Both the position numbers and the translations under genes were made by a program. DNA of 64,000 nt from Pseudonocardia kunmingensis. Its GTDB lineage: Bacteria > Actinomycetota > Actinomycetes > Mycobacteriales > Pseudonocardiaceae. Location of the stretch: positions 2,232,001 through 2,296,000 of the forward strand of contig NZ_VFPA01000001.1 in NCBI RefSeq assembly GCF_006716445.1. Reading direction: 5' to 3'. How positions within the stretch are numbered: position 1 is the stretch's first letter; the number at the start of each line of letters is the position of its first letter. The notes beneath the pieces are model-generated. The model was not told where the DNA came from. It did not search any database and was given only the letters and a program-made list of their open reading frames with translations. This document shows, one piece after another, positions 27,641 to 35,782 of this stretch.

Positions 27641-28516
27641 TCAGATGAGCGGGGTGCGCAGGCGCCGCGTGGCCTGCGTCCGCGCCGCGAGCCCGGCGTC
27701 GGACGGGTAGTCGACCGCCGCCAGCGTCAGGCCGTGGGCGGGAGCGACCGGGACCTCGCTCGCCCGCTCCGTGCGGCTCAGGAGCCCGGCGGGCCACTCG
27801 ACCGCACGCCGCCCCCGCCCGACGTCCAGCAGCGCACCGATGAGGCTGCGGACCATCGAGTGGCAGAACGCGTCGGCCGACACCGCGGCCTCCACGACGT
27901 CGTCGGCGCCGCGCGTCCAGGACAGCGCCTGCAGCCCGCGCACCGTGGTGGCGCCCTCGCGGCGCTTGCAGTAGGCGGCGAAGTCGTGCTCGCCGAGCAG
28001 CCCGTCCGAGGCGGCGCGCACGGCGTCGAGGTCGAGCGGGTACGGCCACGAGAGCGTGTCGCGGGCCCGCAGTGGATCAGCGCCGTACGGCGCGGTCGCC
28101 ACGCGGTAGCGGTAGTGGCGGCGCAACGCGGAGAAGCGGGCGTCGAACGCGTCCGGCGCCGGCGTCACCGCCCGCACCCGCACGTCCGGCGGCAGCAACC
28201 GGGCCAGCCTGCGCACCAGCCACGCCGTGTCCAGCCCGGCATCCAGGTCCGCGTGGGCGACCTGGCCCGTGGCGTGCACGCCGGCGTCGGTGCGGCCGGC
28301 CACCGTCAACGCGACCGGCGCGCGCAGCACCGTACCGAGCGCGTCCTCGAGCACCCCGCAGACCGTTCGCAGCCCGGGCTGGCGCGCCCACCCGGAGAAG
28401 TCGGTGCCGTCGTAGGCGATGTCGAGCCGGAACCGCGCGGCCGGTTCCCGAACGCCGCCGAGCCCGCCGTCCGGGTGGACGGCGGGCTCGGCGGGGTGGT
28501 GCGTACCGGCGATCAG
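27641..28516 (-). CDS. truA: tRNA pseudouridine synthase A; start codon unresolved
   Basis: TruA makes pseudouridine 38-40 in tRNA anticodon arms. The catalytic Asp is in [13 protein letters not shown], and C-terminal [19 protein letters not shown] is conserved. The essential N-terminal strand [15 protein letters not shown] is encoded upstream of the first canonical start (GTG 28354), which would remove it. In that frame no ATG, GTG or TTG exists before a stop. Candidates are CTG 28516, overlapping the rplQ stop as CTGA, or GTT 28453 just after the 28455-28494 hairpin. The longest option (291 residues) is given here. Order truA-rplQ-rpoA is normal. Confidence 0.85.
   Translation of the reverse strand: MIAGTHHPAEPAVHPDGGLGGVREPAARFRLDIAYDGTDFSGWARQPGLRTVCGVLEDALGTVLRAPVALTVAGRTDAGVHATGQVAHADLDAGLDTAWLVRRLARLLPPDVRVRAVTPAPDAFDARFSALRRHYRYRVATAPYGADPLRARDTLSWPYPLDLDAVRAASDGLLGEHDFAAYCKRREGATTVRGLQALSWTRGADDVVEAAVSADAFCHSMVRSLIGALLDVGRGRRAVEWPAGLLSRTERASEVPVAPAHGLTLAAVDYPSDAGLAARTQATRRLRTPLI
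28455..28494 (-). terminator. 18-bp perfect hairpin between rplQ and the truA core
   Basis: Arms at 28455-28472 and 28477-28494 pair perfectly with a four-base loop, starting 19 bases after the rplQ stop. The stem is very GC-rich with no U-run. It probably attenuates transcription of truA or protects the rplQ 3' end. Confidence 0.75.
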
Positions 28517-29349
28517 GACTCCTCGGAGGAGGCGTCCTCACGCTGGGAGGCGGGCAGCTGGAACCCGGCGGCCTCGGCGGCCTCCGGGGTGGCGAACCAG
28601 ACCTCGGCCACGGTGCGGTCGTAGTGCGACGACCCGGGCACGTGGTACAGCTTCGAATCCTCGTTGCCCTTGACCGGGAAGCCCTCCGGGGCCTCGGCCG
28701 GGTCGTCCAGCGGGGCGTGGCTGCCCTCGCCGTACGGCGCGCCCTCGGTGGAGGAGCTCTCCTCGGCGACCTCGGTGGCCGCACCCGAGGCCTGCTCGGC
28801 CGACTCGGCGGCGTCGAGCGCCTTCTCCTCGGTGGCACTGCCGGACTCGGCCGCGACCGCGGCGTCCAGCGCCTTGTCCGAGGCCTCGTCGGCGGCGTCG
28901 GCCGCCTCCGCAGCCGCCTGCGCGGCCGGCTCGGACTTGGCCTGCTGCGACGCGGCCACCCGGCGGGCCCGGTCGGCCTCGTCGGTGACGGTCTTCTGCG
29001 CGACCAGCTCGATCACCGCCATGGGGGCGTTGTCGCCCTTGCGCGGCAGCGTCTTGGTGATCCGCGTGTAGCCACCGTTGCGGTCGGAGAAGAACGGGCC
29101 GATCTCCTCGACGAGCCGGTGCACGACCGACTTGTCGCGGATGACCTTCATGATCTCCCGGCGGTTGTGCAGGTCGCCCCGCTTCGCCTTGGTGATCAGC
29201 CGCTCGGCGTACGGCCGCAGCCGGCGCGCCTTCGCCTCGGTGGTGGTGATCCGACCGTGCTCGAAGAGCGCCGTGGCCAGGTTGGCCAGGATCAGCCGCT
29301 GGTGCGCGGGCGACCCGCCGAGGCGGGGGCCCTTGGTGGGCTGAGGCAT
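28513..29349 (-). CDS. rplQ: 50S ribosomal protein L17 with added C-terminal domain
   Basis: The L17 core is in residues 1-118 ([37 protein letters not shown]). An Ala/Glu/Asp-rich linker (about 119-203) joins it to a 60-residue domain (204-263): [11 protein letters not shown], then [24 protein letters not shown] and EAAEAAGF. The same domain is at the end of L4 in this window. It resembles the small domain found at the C-terminus of some secreted nucleases and called a sunset domain in actinobacteria. At 278 residues it is more than twice the normal length. L17 sits near the peptide tunnel exit. Confidence 0.96.
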   Translation of the reverse strand: MPQPTKGPRLGGSPAHQRLILANLATALFEHGRITTTEAKARRLRPYAERLITKAKRGDLHNRREIMKVIRDKSVVHRLVEEIGPFFSDRNGGYTRITKTLPRKGDNAPMAVIELVAQKTVTDEADRARRVAASQQAKSEPAAQAAAEAADAADEASDKALDAAVAAESGSATEEKALDAAESAEQASGAATEVAEESSSTEGAPYGEGSHAPLDDPAEAPEGFPVKGNEDSKLYHVPGSSHYDRTVAEVWFATPEAAEAAGFQLPASQREDASSEES

Positions 29350-29351
29350 GG

Positions 29352-30395
29352 CTACAGCTGCTCCGTTTCTGCGTAGTCCTGGCCGTCGTCCCCGAAGGTC
29401 TCGGGGTCGAACCCTTCGGAGCCGTACTCGGCGGCCGCGGCCGACGGGTCGAATCCGGGCGGGCTGTCCTTCAGCGCCAGACCGAGGCCGACGAGCTTCA
29501 TCTTGACCTCGTCGATCGACTTGGCGCCGAAGTTGCGGATGTCGAGCAGGTCGGCCTCGCTGCGGCCCACCAGCTCACCCACGGTGTGGATGCCCTCGCG
29601 CTTGAGGCAGTTGTAGGAGCGGACGGTCAGGTCCAGCTCCTCGATCGGCATCGCGAAGGCCGCGATGGTGTCGGCCTCCTGCGGCGACGGGCCGATCTCG
29701 ATGCCCTCGGCGTCGACGTTGAGCTCGCGGGCGAGCCCGAACAGCTCCACCAGGGTCTTGCCGGCCGAGGCCAGCGCGTCCCGCGGGGTGATCGAGGGCT
29801 TCGTCTCGACGTCGAGCACCAGCTTGTCGAAGTCGGTGCGCTGCTCGACACGCGTGGCCTCGACCTTGTAGGTCACCTTCAGCACCGGCGAGTAGATCGA
29901 GTCGACCGGGATGCGGCCGATCTCGGCGCCGGTGGCCTTGTTCTGCATGGCCGGCACGTAGCCGCGGCCCCGCTCGACGACGAGCTCCACCTCGAGGCGG
30001 CCCTTGTCGTTCAGGGTGGCGATGTGCAGGTCCGGGTTGTGCACGGTGACACCGGCCGGCGGCACGATGTCGCCCGCGGTGACCGGGCCGGGGCCCTGCT
30101 TGCGCAGGTACATGGTCACCGGCTCGTCCTCCTCGGAGCTGACGACCAGCTCCTTGAGGTTGAGGATGATGTCGGTGACGTCCTCCTTGACGCCCGGCAC
30201 GGTGGTGAACTCGTGCAGCACGCCGTCGATGCGGATGCTGGTGACGGCCGCGCCGGGGATGGAGGAGAGCAGGGTGCGCCGGAGCGAGTTGCCCAGCGTG
30301 TAACCGAATCCCGGCTCCAGTGGCTCGATGACGAACCTGGAGCGGGTGTCGACGACCGATTCCTCGGCCAGGGTGGGGCGCTGAGAGATCAGCAC
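29352..30395 (-). CDS. rpoA: RNA polymerase alpha subunit
   Basis: This 347-residue subunit has an N-terminal assembly domain ([25 protein letters not shown] split across residues about 21-46) and a C-terminal helix-hairpin-helix domain ([35 protein letters not shown]) that contacts upstream promoter DNA and activators. A 40-residue acidic tail follows. It is two bases from rplQ. The 86-base gap to rpsD holds a terminator-like hairpin. Confidence 0.98.
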   Translation of the reverse strand: MLISQRPTLAEESVVDTRSRFVIEPLEPGFGYTLGNSLRRTLLSSIPGAAVTSIRIDGVLHEFTTVPGVKEDVTDIILNLKELVVSSEEDEPVTMYLRKQGPGPVTAGDIVPPAGVTVHNPDLHIATLNDKGRLEVELVVERGRGYVPAMQNKATGAEIGRIPVDSIYSPVLKVTYKVEATRVEQRTDFDKLVLDVETKPSITPRDALASAGKTLVELFGLARELNVDAEGIEIGPSPQEADTIAAFAMPIEELDLTVRSYNCLKREGIHTVGELVGRSEADLLDIRNFGAKSIDEVKMKLVGLGLALKDSPPGFDPSAAAAEYGSEGFDPETFGDDGQDYAETEQL

Positions 30396-30447
30396 AGGGG
30401 TGTCTCCTTAGGGTGCCGCGGCAACCACTATTTGATGCCGCAGTGAG

Positions 30448-30474
30448 CCCCCCGCCCCACTGCAGGGCGGGGGG
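30448..30474 (-). terminator. Hairpin between rpsD and rpoA
   Basis: Perfect 10-bp G/C stem (30448-30457 with 30465-30474), seven-base loop, eight bases after the rpsD stop. It probably acts as a partial terminator setting the rpoA to ribosomal-protein ratio. Confidence 0.65.
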
Positions 30475-30481
30475 ACGAGCA

Positions 30482-31087
30482 CTACTTGGAGTAGAGCTCG
30501 ACGATCAGCTGCTCGGTGACCTGGGTGTCGATCTGCGCACGCTCGGGCAGCTGGTGAACCAGGATGCGCAGGTTCGAGGGCACGACCTGCAGCCACGCCG
30601 GAACCGGCCGGTCGCCCTGGAGCTCCTTGGCGATGACGAACGGGTCCGTGTTCACCGACTTCGGCTTGATGTCGATGACGTCGTACTGCGACACCCGGTA
30701 GCTGGGGATGTCGACCTTCTTGCCGTTGACGAGGAAGTGGCCGTGGTTGACCAGCTGCCGCGCCATCCGCCGGGTGCGGGCCAGCCCGGCCCGGTACACG
30801 ACGTTGTCCAGGCGGGACTCGAGGATCTGCAGCAGGTTGTCACCGGTCTTGCCGGGACGGCGGTTCGCCTCTTCGAAGTAGCGGCGGAACTGCTTCTCCA
30901 GCACGCCGTAGGCGTACTTGGCCTTCTGCTTCTCCTGCGACTGCAGGAGGAACTCGGTCTCCTTGATCCGGATCCGGCCGTGCTGGCCGGGCGGGTAGGG
31001 ACGGCGCTCGAACGCCTGGTCGCCGCCGACGAGGTCGACCTTCAGCCGGCGGGACTTGCGGGTCATGGGGCCGGTGTAACGAGCCAT
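30482..31087 (-). CDS. rpsD: 30S ribosomal protein S4
   Basis: The 201-residue protein has the N-terminal 16S-binding part and the S4 RNA-binding domain (SRLDNVVYRAGLARTRRMA; LVNHGHFLVNGKKVDIPSY). It starts the small-subunit assembly and often represses its own operon. It lacks the N-terminal zinc cysteines, so it is the zinc-independent form. It lies between rpsK and rpoA in the standard alpha-operon order. Confidence 0.98.
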   Translation of the reverse strand: MARYTGPMTRKSRRLKVDLVGGDQAFERRPYPPGQHGRIRIKETEFLLQSQEKQKAKYAYGVLEKQFRRYFEEANRRPGKTGDNLLQILESRLDNVVYRAGLARTRRMARQLVNHGHFLVNGKKVDIPSYRVSQYDVIDIKPKSVNTDPFVIAKELQGDRPVPAWLQVVPSNLRILVHQLPERAQIDTQVTEQLIVELYSK

Positions 31088-31107
31088 GTCTTGTTACTCC
31101 CTCTCCC

Positions 31108-31515
31108 CTAGACCCGGCGCCGCTTGGGCGGACGGCAGCCGTTGTGCGGCTGCGGGGTGACGTCGGAGATCGTGCCGACCTCGAGACCGGCGGCCTGCAG
31201 CGAACGGATCGCGGTCTCCCGGCCGGAGCCGGGGCCCTTCACGAACACGTCGACCTTCTTCATGCCGTGCTCGGCGGCCTTGCGGGCGCAGTTCTCGGCG
31301 GCCATCTGCGCGGCGAACGGCGTGGACTTGCGCGAGCCCTTGAAACCGACGTGGCCCGCGGAGGCCCACGCGATCACGGCACCGGTCGGGTCGGTGATCG
31401 ACACGATCGTGTTGTTGAAGGTGCTCTTGATGTGCGCGTGACCGTGCGCGACGTTCTTCTTCTCCTTGCGGCGGACCTTCTTGGGTCCGGCCGCCTGGCG
31501 GGGACGACCCGGCAT
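31108..31515 (-). CDS. rpsK: 30S ribosomal protein S11
   Basis: The 135-residue protein has the S11 core [20 protein letters not shown] and the C-terminal signature [20 protein letters not shown]. It forms part of the platform at the E site. The ATG overlaps the rpsM stop by one base (TAATG). The basic N-terminus ([10 protein letters not shown]) is usual for actinobacteria. Confidence 0.98.
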   Translation of the reverse strand: MPGRPRQAAGPKKVRRKEKKNVAHGHAHIKSTFNNTIVSITDPTGAVIAWASAGHVGFKGSRKSTPFAAQMAAENCARKAAEHGMKKVDVFVKGPGSGRETAIRSLQAAGLEVGTISDVTPQPHNGCRPPKRRRV

Positions 31516-31895
31516 TACTTCTTACCTGCCTTCTTCTTGCCTGCGACCGTCTTCTTCGGTCCCTTGCGGCCGCGGGCGTTGGTCTTGGTGCGCTGGCCGC
31601 GCACCGGCAGGCCCCGGCGGTGCCGGATCCCCTGGTAGCAGCCGATCTCGATCTTCCGGCGGATGTCGGCCTGTACCTCGCGGCGCAGGTCGCCCTCGAC
31701 GCGGAGGTTCGACTCGATGTACTCGCGGAGTGCAGCGAGGTCCTCGTCGCTCAGGTCCTTCGACCGCAGGTCGCGGTCGATCCCGGTGGCGGCGAGGATC
31801 TCGAGGGAACGGGTGCGTCCGATCCCGTAGATGTAGGTCAGCGCGACCTCCATCCGCTTGTCGCGGGGGAGGTCGACGCCAGAGAGTCGTGCCAT
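31515..31895 (-). CDS. rpsM: 30S ribosomal protein S13
   Basis: The 126-residue protein starts [20 protein letters not shown] and holds the helix-turn-helix region [19 protein letters not shown]. The basic tail after residue 95 ([17 protein letters not shown]) reaches toward the tRNAs. It is separated from rpmJ by 152 bases with no gene, and no promoter there is convincing. S13 bridges to the large subunit. Confidence 0.98.
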   Translation of the reverse strand: MARLSGVDLPRDKRMEVALTYIYGIGRTRSLEILAATGIDRDLRSKDLSDEDLAALREYIESNLRVEGDLRREVQADIRRKIEIGCYQGIRHRRGLPVRGQRTKTNARGRKGPKKTVAGKKKAGKK

Positions 31896-32047
31896 TCGGC
31901 GGTTCTCCTGTCGTGGTGTCGCCAGGTCTGCCCAGCGCCCGTCCCGGTTGACTCACTGCCGGGCCCCGGCCTGGTTCCGGGGGTGGTTGCGCCCGTGTGG
32001 CGCGGTAGGTGCGCTGGGTTCCTCTTGTATCCGCGAGGTGCGGGTGA

Positions 32048-32161
32048 TCAGCCCTGGCGCTGCTTGTGGCGCAGGTTCTCGCAGATCACCATGACCCGCC
32101 CGTGACGGCGGATCACCTTGCACTTGTCGCAGATCTTCTTGACGCTCGGCTGGACCTTCAC
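32048..32161 (-). CDS. rpmJ: 50S ribosomal protein L36
   Basis: This 37-residue protein has a GTG start, giving [20 protein letters not shown] and ending RHKQRQG. The zinc ribbon ligands are C11, C14, C27 and H32, so this is the zinc-binding form. It sits between infA (28-base gap) and rpsM, the standard actinobacterial place. Confidence 0.97.
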   Translation of the reverse strand: MKVQPSVKKICDKCKVIRRHGRVMVICENLRHKQRQG

Positions 32162-32189
32162 GTCCGTCGCTCTCTCGTTGGTGGTTCAG

Positions 32190-32411
32190 TCACTTGTAGC
32201 GGTAGACGATGCGGCCGCGGGTCAGGTCGTACGGCGACAGCTCGACCACGACCCGGTCCTCGGGGAGGATCCGGATGTAGTGCTGGCGCATCTTGCCGCT
32301 GATGTGTGCGAGGACCCGGTGTCCGTTCTCCAGCTCCACGCGGAACATCGCGTTCGGCAGGGGCTCGACGACCCGGCCCTCGACCTCGATCGCCCCGTCC
32401 TTCTTGGCCAT
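32190..32411 (-). CDS. infA: Translation initiation factor IF-1
   Basis: This 73-residue single OB-fold protein ([40 protein letters not shown]) binds the ribosomal A site during initiation. It is full-length and typical. GGAGG precedes the ATG closely. It is the first gene of the run infA-rpmJ-rpsM-rpsK-rpsD-rpoA-rplQ; in most genomes map or adk lies just upstream, but here about 10 kb of other genes do. Confidence 0.98.
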   Translation of the reverse strand: MAKKDGAIEVEGRVVEPLPNAMFRVELENGHRVLAHISGKMRQHYIRILPEDRVVVELSPYDLTRGRIVYRYK

Positions 32412-32712
32412 GTCCTCCGCGTTCCGTGACAGGTAGCCGTACTGTCGGGTGGCAGTACTCTTGTTCCGTGCGCAGGCACGTCGTTGCTCCGGGACCGTGA
32501 GCTACGGGAGGCACGACGGAACCGGCGCAAGCAGACGCGCCGAAACACCAGTGTACGACCGCGGCGTGGCGGCCCGCAGCTGGGCCCCTCCCCGAAGCGG
32601 TGAGTACGCTCACCCGCCGTCGCGCACCCCGCCGGCGCTGGGCGGCGGTCCAGACCTTGCACCGCCGTCGCCAGCGTGATCCGCTCGCGCGCGGGGGAGG
32701 TGGACGAAGCCG
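32412..32712. other. Divergent intergenic region between infA and the TPR gene
   Basis: Must hold the infA-operon promoter and that of the TPR gene. No convincing -35/-10 pair stands out. The minus strand has CACCCGACAGTACGGCTACC about 30-50 bases before infA as the best AT-containing stretch. No gene or repeat seen. Confidence 0.4.
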
Positions 32713-33480
32713 ATGTGGACGCGCCGACGCCGGGGGAACGGGCGGTCACGCCGCTCCCGGGTGGCCGTGGAGGAGCTCGCGGCGCAGCACGCGGCGGGCG
32801 TGCGCCTCTGGCACGAGGGCCGGGCGGCGGACGCGGCCGCCGCGTTCACCGAGGCGTTCGAGGGCTGCCGGGCCCGGCTGGGCCGCGACGACCCCGCCAC
32901 GCTCGCCGCCGCCGGGAACCTCGCCGCCGCGCGGTTCGCCTCGGGGGACTGGCAGGAGGGCATCGACCTGCTCGGAGCGAGCGTCGCGACCCGCACCAGG
33001 GTGTTCGGGCACACCGACCCGCGCACCCTCACCGCCGTCGACGCGCTCGCCACGGCCTACCGGCTCGTCGGCCGGATCGACGAGGGGCTCGCGCTCGCCG
33101 AGCGGGTCGCGGAGGAGCGTGAGCGCCTGCTCGGGCCCGTCCACCTGGAGACGCTCACCTCGCAGCTGGGTGCCGCGCTCGCGCGCGCGGCGTTCGGCGA
33201 CGTCGAGGCGGCCATCGCGGTGCTGGAGCGGGCGCTGGCCGGCGCGGAGCCGTTCCACGGGTCCCGGCACGCGCACGTGATCGCGTTGCGCTCGAACCTC
33301 GCGCGTTGCTACGCCCTGCTCGGCCGCTCCGGCGACGCCCTCGTGGCGTTCGACCGGGCCGCCGCCGACGCCACCGCGGTGCTGGGCAGGCGGCACCCGG
33401 ACACGGTGGCGCTGTTCGACGACATGGCCCACGCCCACCAGCCGAGCTGGTTCTTCTCGATCGGCCGCTTCGGCCGCTGA
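32713..33480 (+). CDS. Tetratricopeptide repeat protein
   Basis: This is a protein of up to 255 residues. From about residue 20 it consists of four to five degenerate helical repeats with the pattern LG..HP.TL....NLA....  (for example RDDPATLAAAGNLAAARFASG; HTDPRTLTAVDALATAYRL), as in the NB-ARC-associated TPR_10 type. No signal peptide or other domain is present, so it is probably a stand-alone scaffold. The Arg-rich first 16 residues may not be translated; GTG 32761 is an alternative start. Partner unknown. Confidence 0.75.
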   Translation: MWTRRRRGNGRSRRSRVAVEELAAQHAAGVRLWHEGRAADAAAAFTEAFEGCRARLGRDDPATLAAAGNLAAARFASGDWQEGIDLLGASVATRTRVFGHTDPRTLTAVDALATAYRLVGRIDEGLALAERVAEERERLLGPVHLETLTSQLGAALARAAFGDVEAAIAVLERALAGAEPFHGSRHAHVIALRSNLARCYALLGRSGDALVAFDRAAADATAVLGRRHPDTVALFDDMAHAHQPSWFFSIGRFGR

Positions 33481-33561
33481 ATTACGCCGCCCTTGTCGGT
33501 CCCCGGCGCTACCGTCGCCCTTGACCTGCACCCCGGTTCACGTAGTTGCGTGGGAAGTGTG

Positions 33562-34863
33562 ATGAACGCCCAGCCCGGTACCCGCCGTCTCCCCCGGCCG
33601 ATCCGCCCGTTCCGCCACCGCGAGTACCGCCTGCTCGTCGTCTCGATGGCGGCCTCGCTGTTCGCCAGCGGGTTGTGGCTCGTCGCGCTCGTCTACCAGG
33701 TCATCGCCCTCGGCGGCGGCCCCGCGCAGCTGTCGGTGGTGGCCACCGCGTCGGCGGTCGGCCTGCTGGTCAGCGTGCTCGTGGGTGGAGTGGCCGCCGA
33801 CCGGCTCCCCAAGCGGGCCGTCCTGCTCGGCGTGGAGGTGGTCCGCGTCGTCTCGGCCACCGCCGCGGGGGCGCTCGCCGTCACCGGCGCGCTGCAGCTG
33901 TGGCAGCTGGCCGTCATCGCCTTCGTGCTGGGCGCCGCCGAGGCGTTCTTCTTCCCGGCCTACTCGGCGATCCTGCCCACGCTCCTGCCCTCCGACGAGC
34001 TGCTCGCGGCCAACGGCGTCGAGGGCACGCTGCGGCCGATCGCGCAGCAGGCGCTCGGCCCGGCGCTGGCCGGCGTCGTGGTGGGCGCGTTCGCCCCCGG
34101 CATCGCGCTGCTGCTGGCGGCCGGCATCTACGCGCTCGCCGCGGCCACGCTGCTGGTGATGCGCAGCGTCGCGGTCGTCCCGGCGGCCGATGCCACCTCG
34201 GTGCTCGCCGACCTCGCCGAGGGCTTCCGCTACCTGTTCCGCACCGGCTGGCTGTTCGCCTCGCTGGCGTTCGCCACCCTCTACGTGCTCGTGCTGATCG
34301 GCCCGATCGAGGTGCTGCTGCCGTTCGCCGTGCGCGAGCAGACCGGTGGCGGCGCGAGCAGCTTCGCGCTCGTGCTGGGCACGTTCGGGGTGGGCGGCGC
34401 CCTCGGCTCGCTCGTCGTCTCGTCGTGGCGGCTGCCACGGCGCTACCTCACCGCGATGCTCCTGCTCTGGGGTGCGGGTGCCGCACCGATGGCGCTGATC
34501 GGGCTCACCACGCAGCTCTGGGTCATGGCGGCCGCCTCGTTCGTCGTCGGCTTCACCGGCTCCGCGGCGATGGTCATCTGGGGCACGCTCCTGCAGCGCC
34601 GGGTGCCCCCGCACCTGCTCGGCCGCGTCTCCAGCCTGGACTTCTTCGTCTCGCTCGCCCTGATGCCCGTCTCGATGGCCGTGGCAGGCCCCGTCGGGGA
34701 GTGGCTGGGGGTGCCGATGACCTTCGTGCTGGCCGGCCTGGTGCCGGTGTTCCTCGCCGTCGCGGCGATCGTCGGCTGGCGGCTGCCGGCCGACGAGATC
34801 GCGCACCCGCTCGACGTCACGCCCGAGGACGACGCGCCGCAGGCGCCGCTCCCGGCCGTGTGA
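33562..34863 (+). CDS. Major facilitator superfamily exporter
   Basis: The 433-residue protein has twelve predicted spans. The start RPFRHREYRLLVVSMAASLF and the motif GGVAADRLPKRAVL between spans two and three are those of the EntS/macrolide-type drug-proton antiporters. The loop PFAVREQTGGGASSFALVLG is also family-like. The ATG at 33562 follows GGAAG at good spacing; a longer frame from 33493 adds a non-hydrophobic stretch. The substrate is unknown. A strong hairpin follows it. Confidence 0.88.
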   Translation: MNAQPGTRRLPRPIRPFRHREYRLLVVSMAASLFASGLWLVALVYQVIALGGGPAQLSVVATASAVGLLVSVLVGGVAADRLPKRAVLLGVEVVRVVSATAAGALAVTGALQLWQLAVIAFVLGAAEAFFFPAYSAILPTLLPSDELLAANGVEGTLRPIAQQALGPALAGVVVGAFAPGIALLLAAGIYALAAATLLVMRSVAVVPAADATSVLADLAEGFRYLFRTGWLFASLAFATLYVLVLIGPIEVLLPFAVREQTGGGASSFALVLGTFGVGGALGSLVVSSWRLPRRYLTAMLLLWGAGAAPMALIGLTTQLWVMAAASFVVGFTGSAAMVIWGTLLQRRVPPHLLGRVSSLDFFVSLALMPVSMAVAGPVGEWLGVPMTFVLAGLVPVFLAVAAIVGWRLPADEIAHPLDVTPEDDAPQAPLPAV

Positions 34864-34881
34864 CCGGCGCGGGGATTCGCA

Positions 34882-34932
34882 TGACGAACGGCACTTTCGT
34901 CGGCTAGGAACCGACGAGGGTGCCGTTCGTCA
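34882..34932. repeat. Inverted repeat, family B copy 2 (possible bidirectional terminator)
   Basis: A 22-bp stem with two G-U pairs and a seven-base loop. The outer 13 bp (TGACGAACGGCAC) are perfect and match the arms at 8526-8596. It lies between two convergent genes, so it can stop transcription from both sides. Confidence 0.8.
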
Positions 34933-34958
34933 GGGTGGGAGCTTGCCGCGATCCGCCG

Positions 34959-35246
34959 TCAGGGCTGCCCGATGCGGTCCACCGACCCGGGCTCCACCGG
35001 CTGGTACCCGGGGTCGGAGAAGATCACGTGGGTGTTGGGGTCCGCCTGGCTGAGCGCCCACAGCCCCACGGCGTCGGCGGCGGCGAACACGAGCGCCGCG
35101 AGGATGGCGAGGACGAGCCGCCTGCGCCGCTCGCGCCGGCGCCACCCCGCGCTCGCCCTGCGGTAGGCGGCGGGGTCGGCGCGGACGCCGGTGGCCAGGG
35201 CGTCGAAGGCCTCGCGCAGCCGGTCGTCGGTGTTCGGAGTGTTCAT
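34959..35246 (-). CDS. Small single-span membrane protein, possible anti-sigma factor
   Basis: This 95-residue protein has a charged N-terminal half (DDRLREAFDALATGVRADP), an Arg cluster, one membrane span (about residues 45-66), and a 30-residue outside tail ending EPGSVDRIGQP. The ATG overlaps the sigma-factor stop by four bases. Translational coupling and topology suggest that it regulates the sigma factor, as in SigE-family pairs, though it has no zinc-binding anti-sigma motif. The family is not recognised. Confidence 0.6.
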   Translation of the reverse strand: MNTPNTDDRLREAFDALATGVRADPAAYRRASAGWRRRERRRRLVLAILAALVFAAADAVGLWALSQADPNTHVIFSDPGYQPVEPGSVDRIGQP

Positions 35247-35782
35247 CGGCGTTCCTCGAGCGTGCGCGACAGCGCTGCCATCCCCCGTGACACGTGCACC
35301 TTCACCGATCCCGCCGAGATGCCCATCGCGTCGGCGATCTCACTTTCCCGCAGGTCGAGCCAGAATCGGAGCACCAGCGCCTCCCGCTGCCGGGCCGGCA
35401 ACGCGCTCACCGCGTCCACCAGCGCCTTCTGGTCATCACGCAGTACCGCCCGCTCCTCGCCCGAGGCCACGTGCGCGGGCACCTCGTCGGTGCGGGCGGC
35501 GTGCTTGCGCACCACCTGCAGGTGGCGGATGCGCATCCGCGTCAGGTTCACCACCACCGAGCGCAGGTAGGCCGCCGCGGCCTCGGGGCTGCGCAACCGT
35601 CGCCACCGGCGGTAGAGCTGGTAGAACGCCTCGGCCACCACGTCCTCGGCGTCGTCGGCGCCCAGGAGGACCGCCAGGCGCACCAGCGACAGGTGGTGCG
35701 CCTCGAAGAGCACCGCGACGGCCTGCTCCCGGTCGAGCCCGCGCAGGTCGACCGGAACGCGGACGGCCGTGTCCTCCGTCAT
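35243..35782 (-). CDS. ECF RNA polymerase sigma factor, SigE family
   Basis: The 179-residue protein has sigma region 2 at about residues 22-90 (LGADDAEDVVAEAFYQLYRRW; YLRSVVVNLTRMRIRH) and region 4 at about 125-175 (LPARQREALVLRFWLDLRES; ISAGSVKVHVSRGMAALS). Region 3 is absent, as expected for ECF sigma factors. It overlaps the symporter gene upstream and the small membrane-protein gene downstream by four bases each. This suggests it controls, or is sensed through, that unit. Confidence 0.92.
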   Translation of the reverse strand: MTEDTAVRVPVDLRGLDREQAVAVLFEAHHLSLVRLAVLLGADDAEDVVAEAFYQLYRRWRRLRSPEAAAAYLRSVVVNLTRMRIRHLQVVRKHAARTDEVPAHVASGEERAVLRDDQKALVDAVSALPARQREALVLRFWLDLRESEIADAMGISAGSVKVHVSRGMAALSRTLEERR

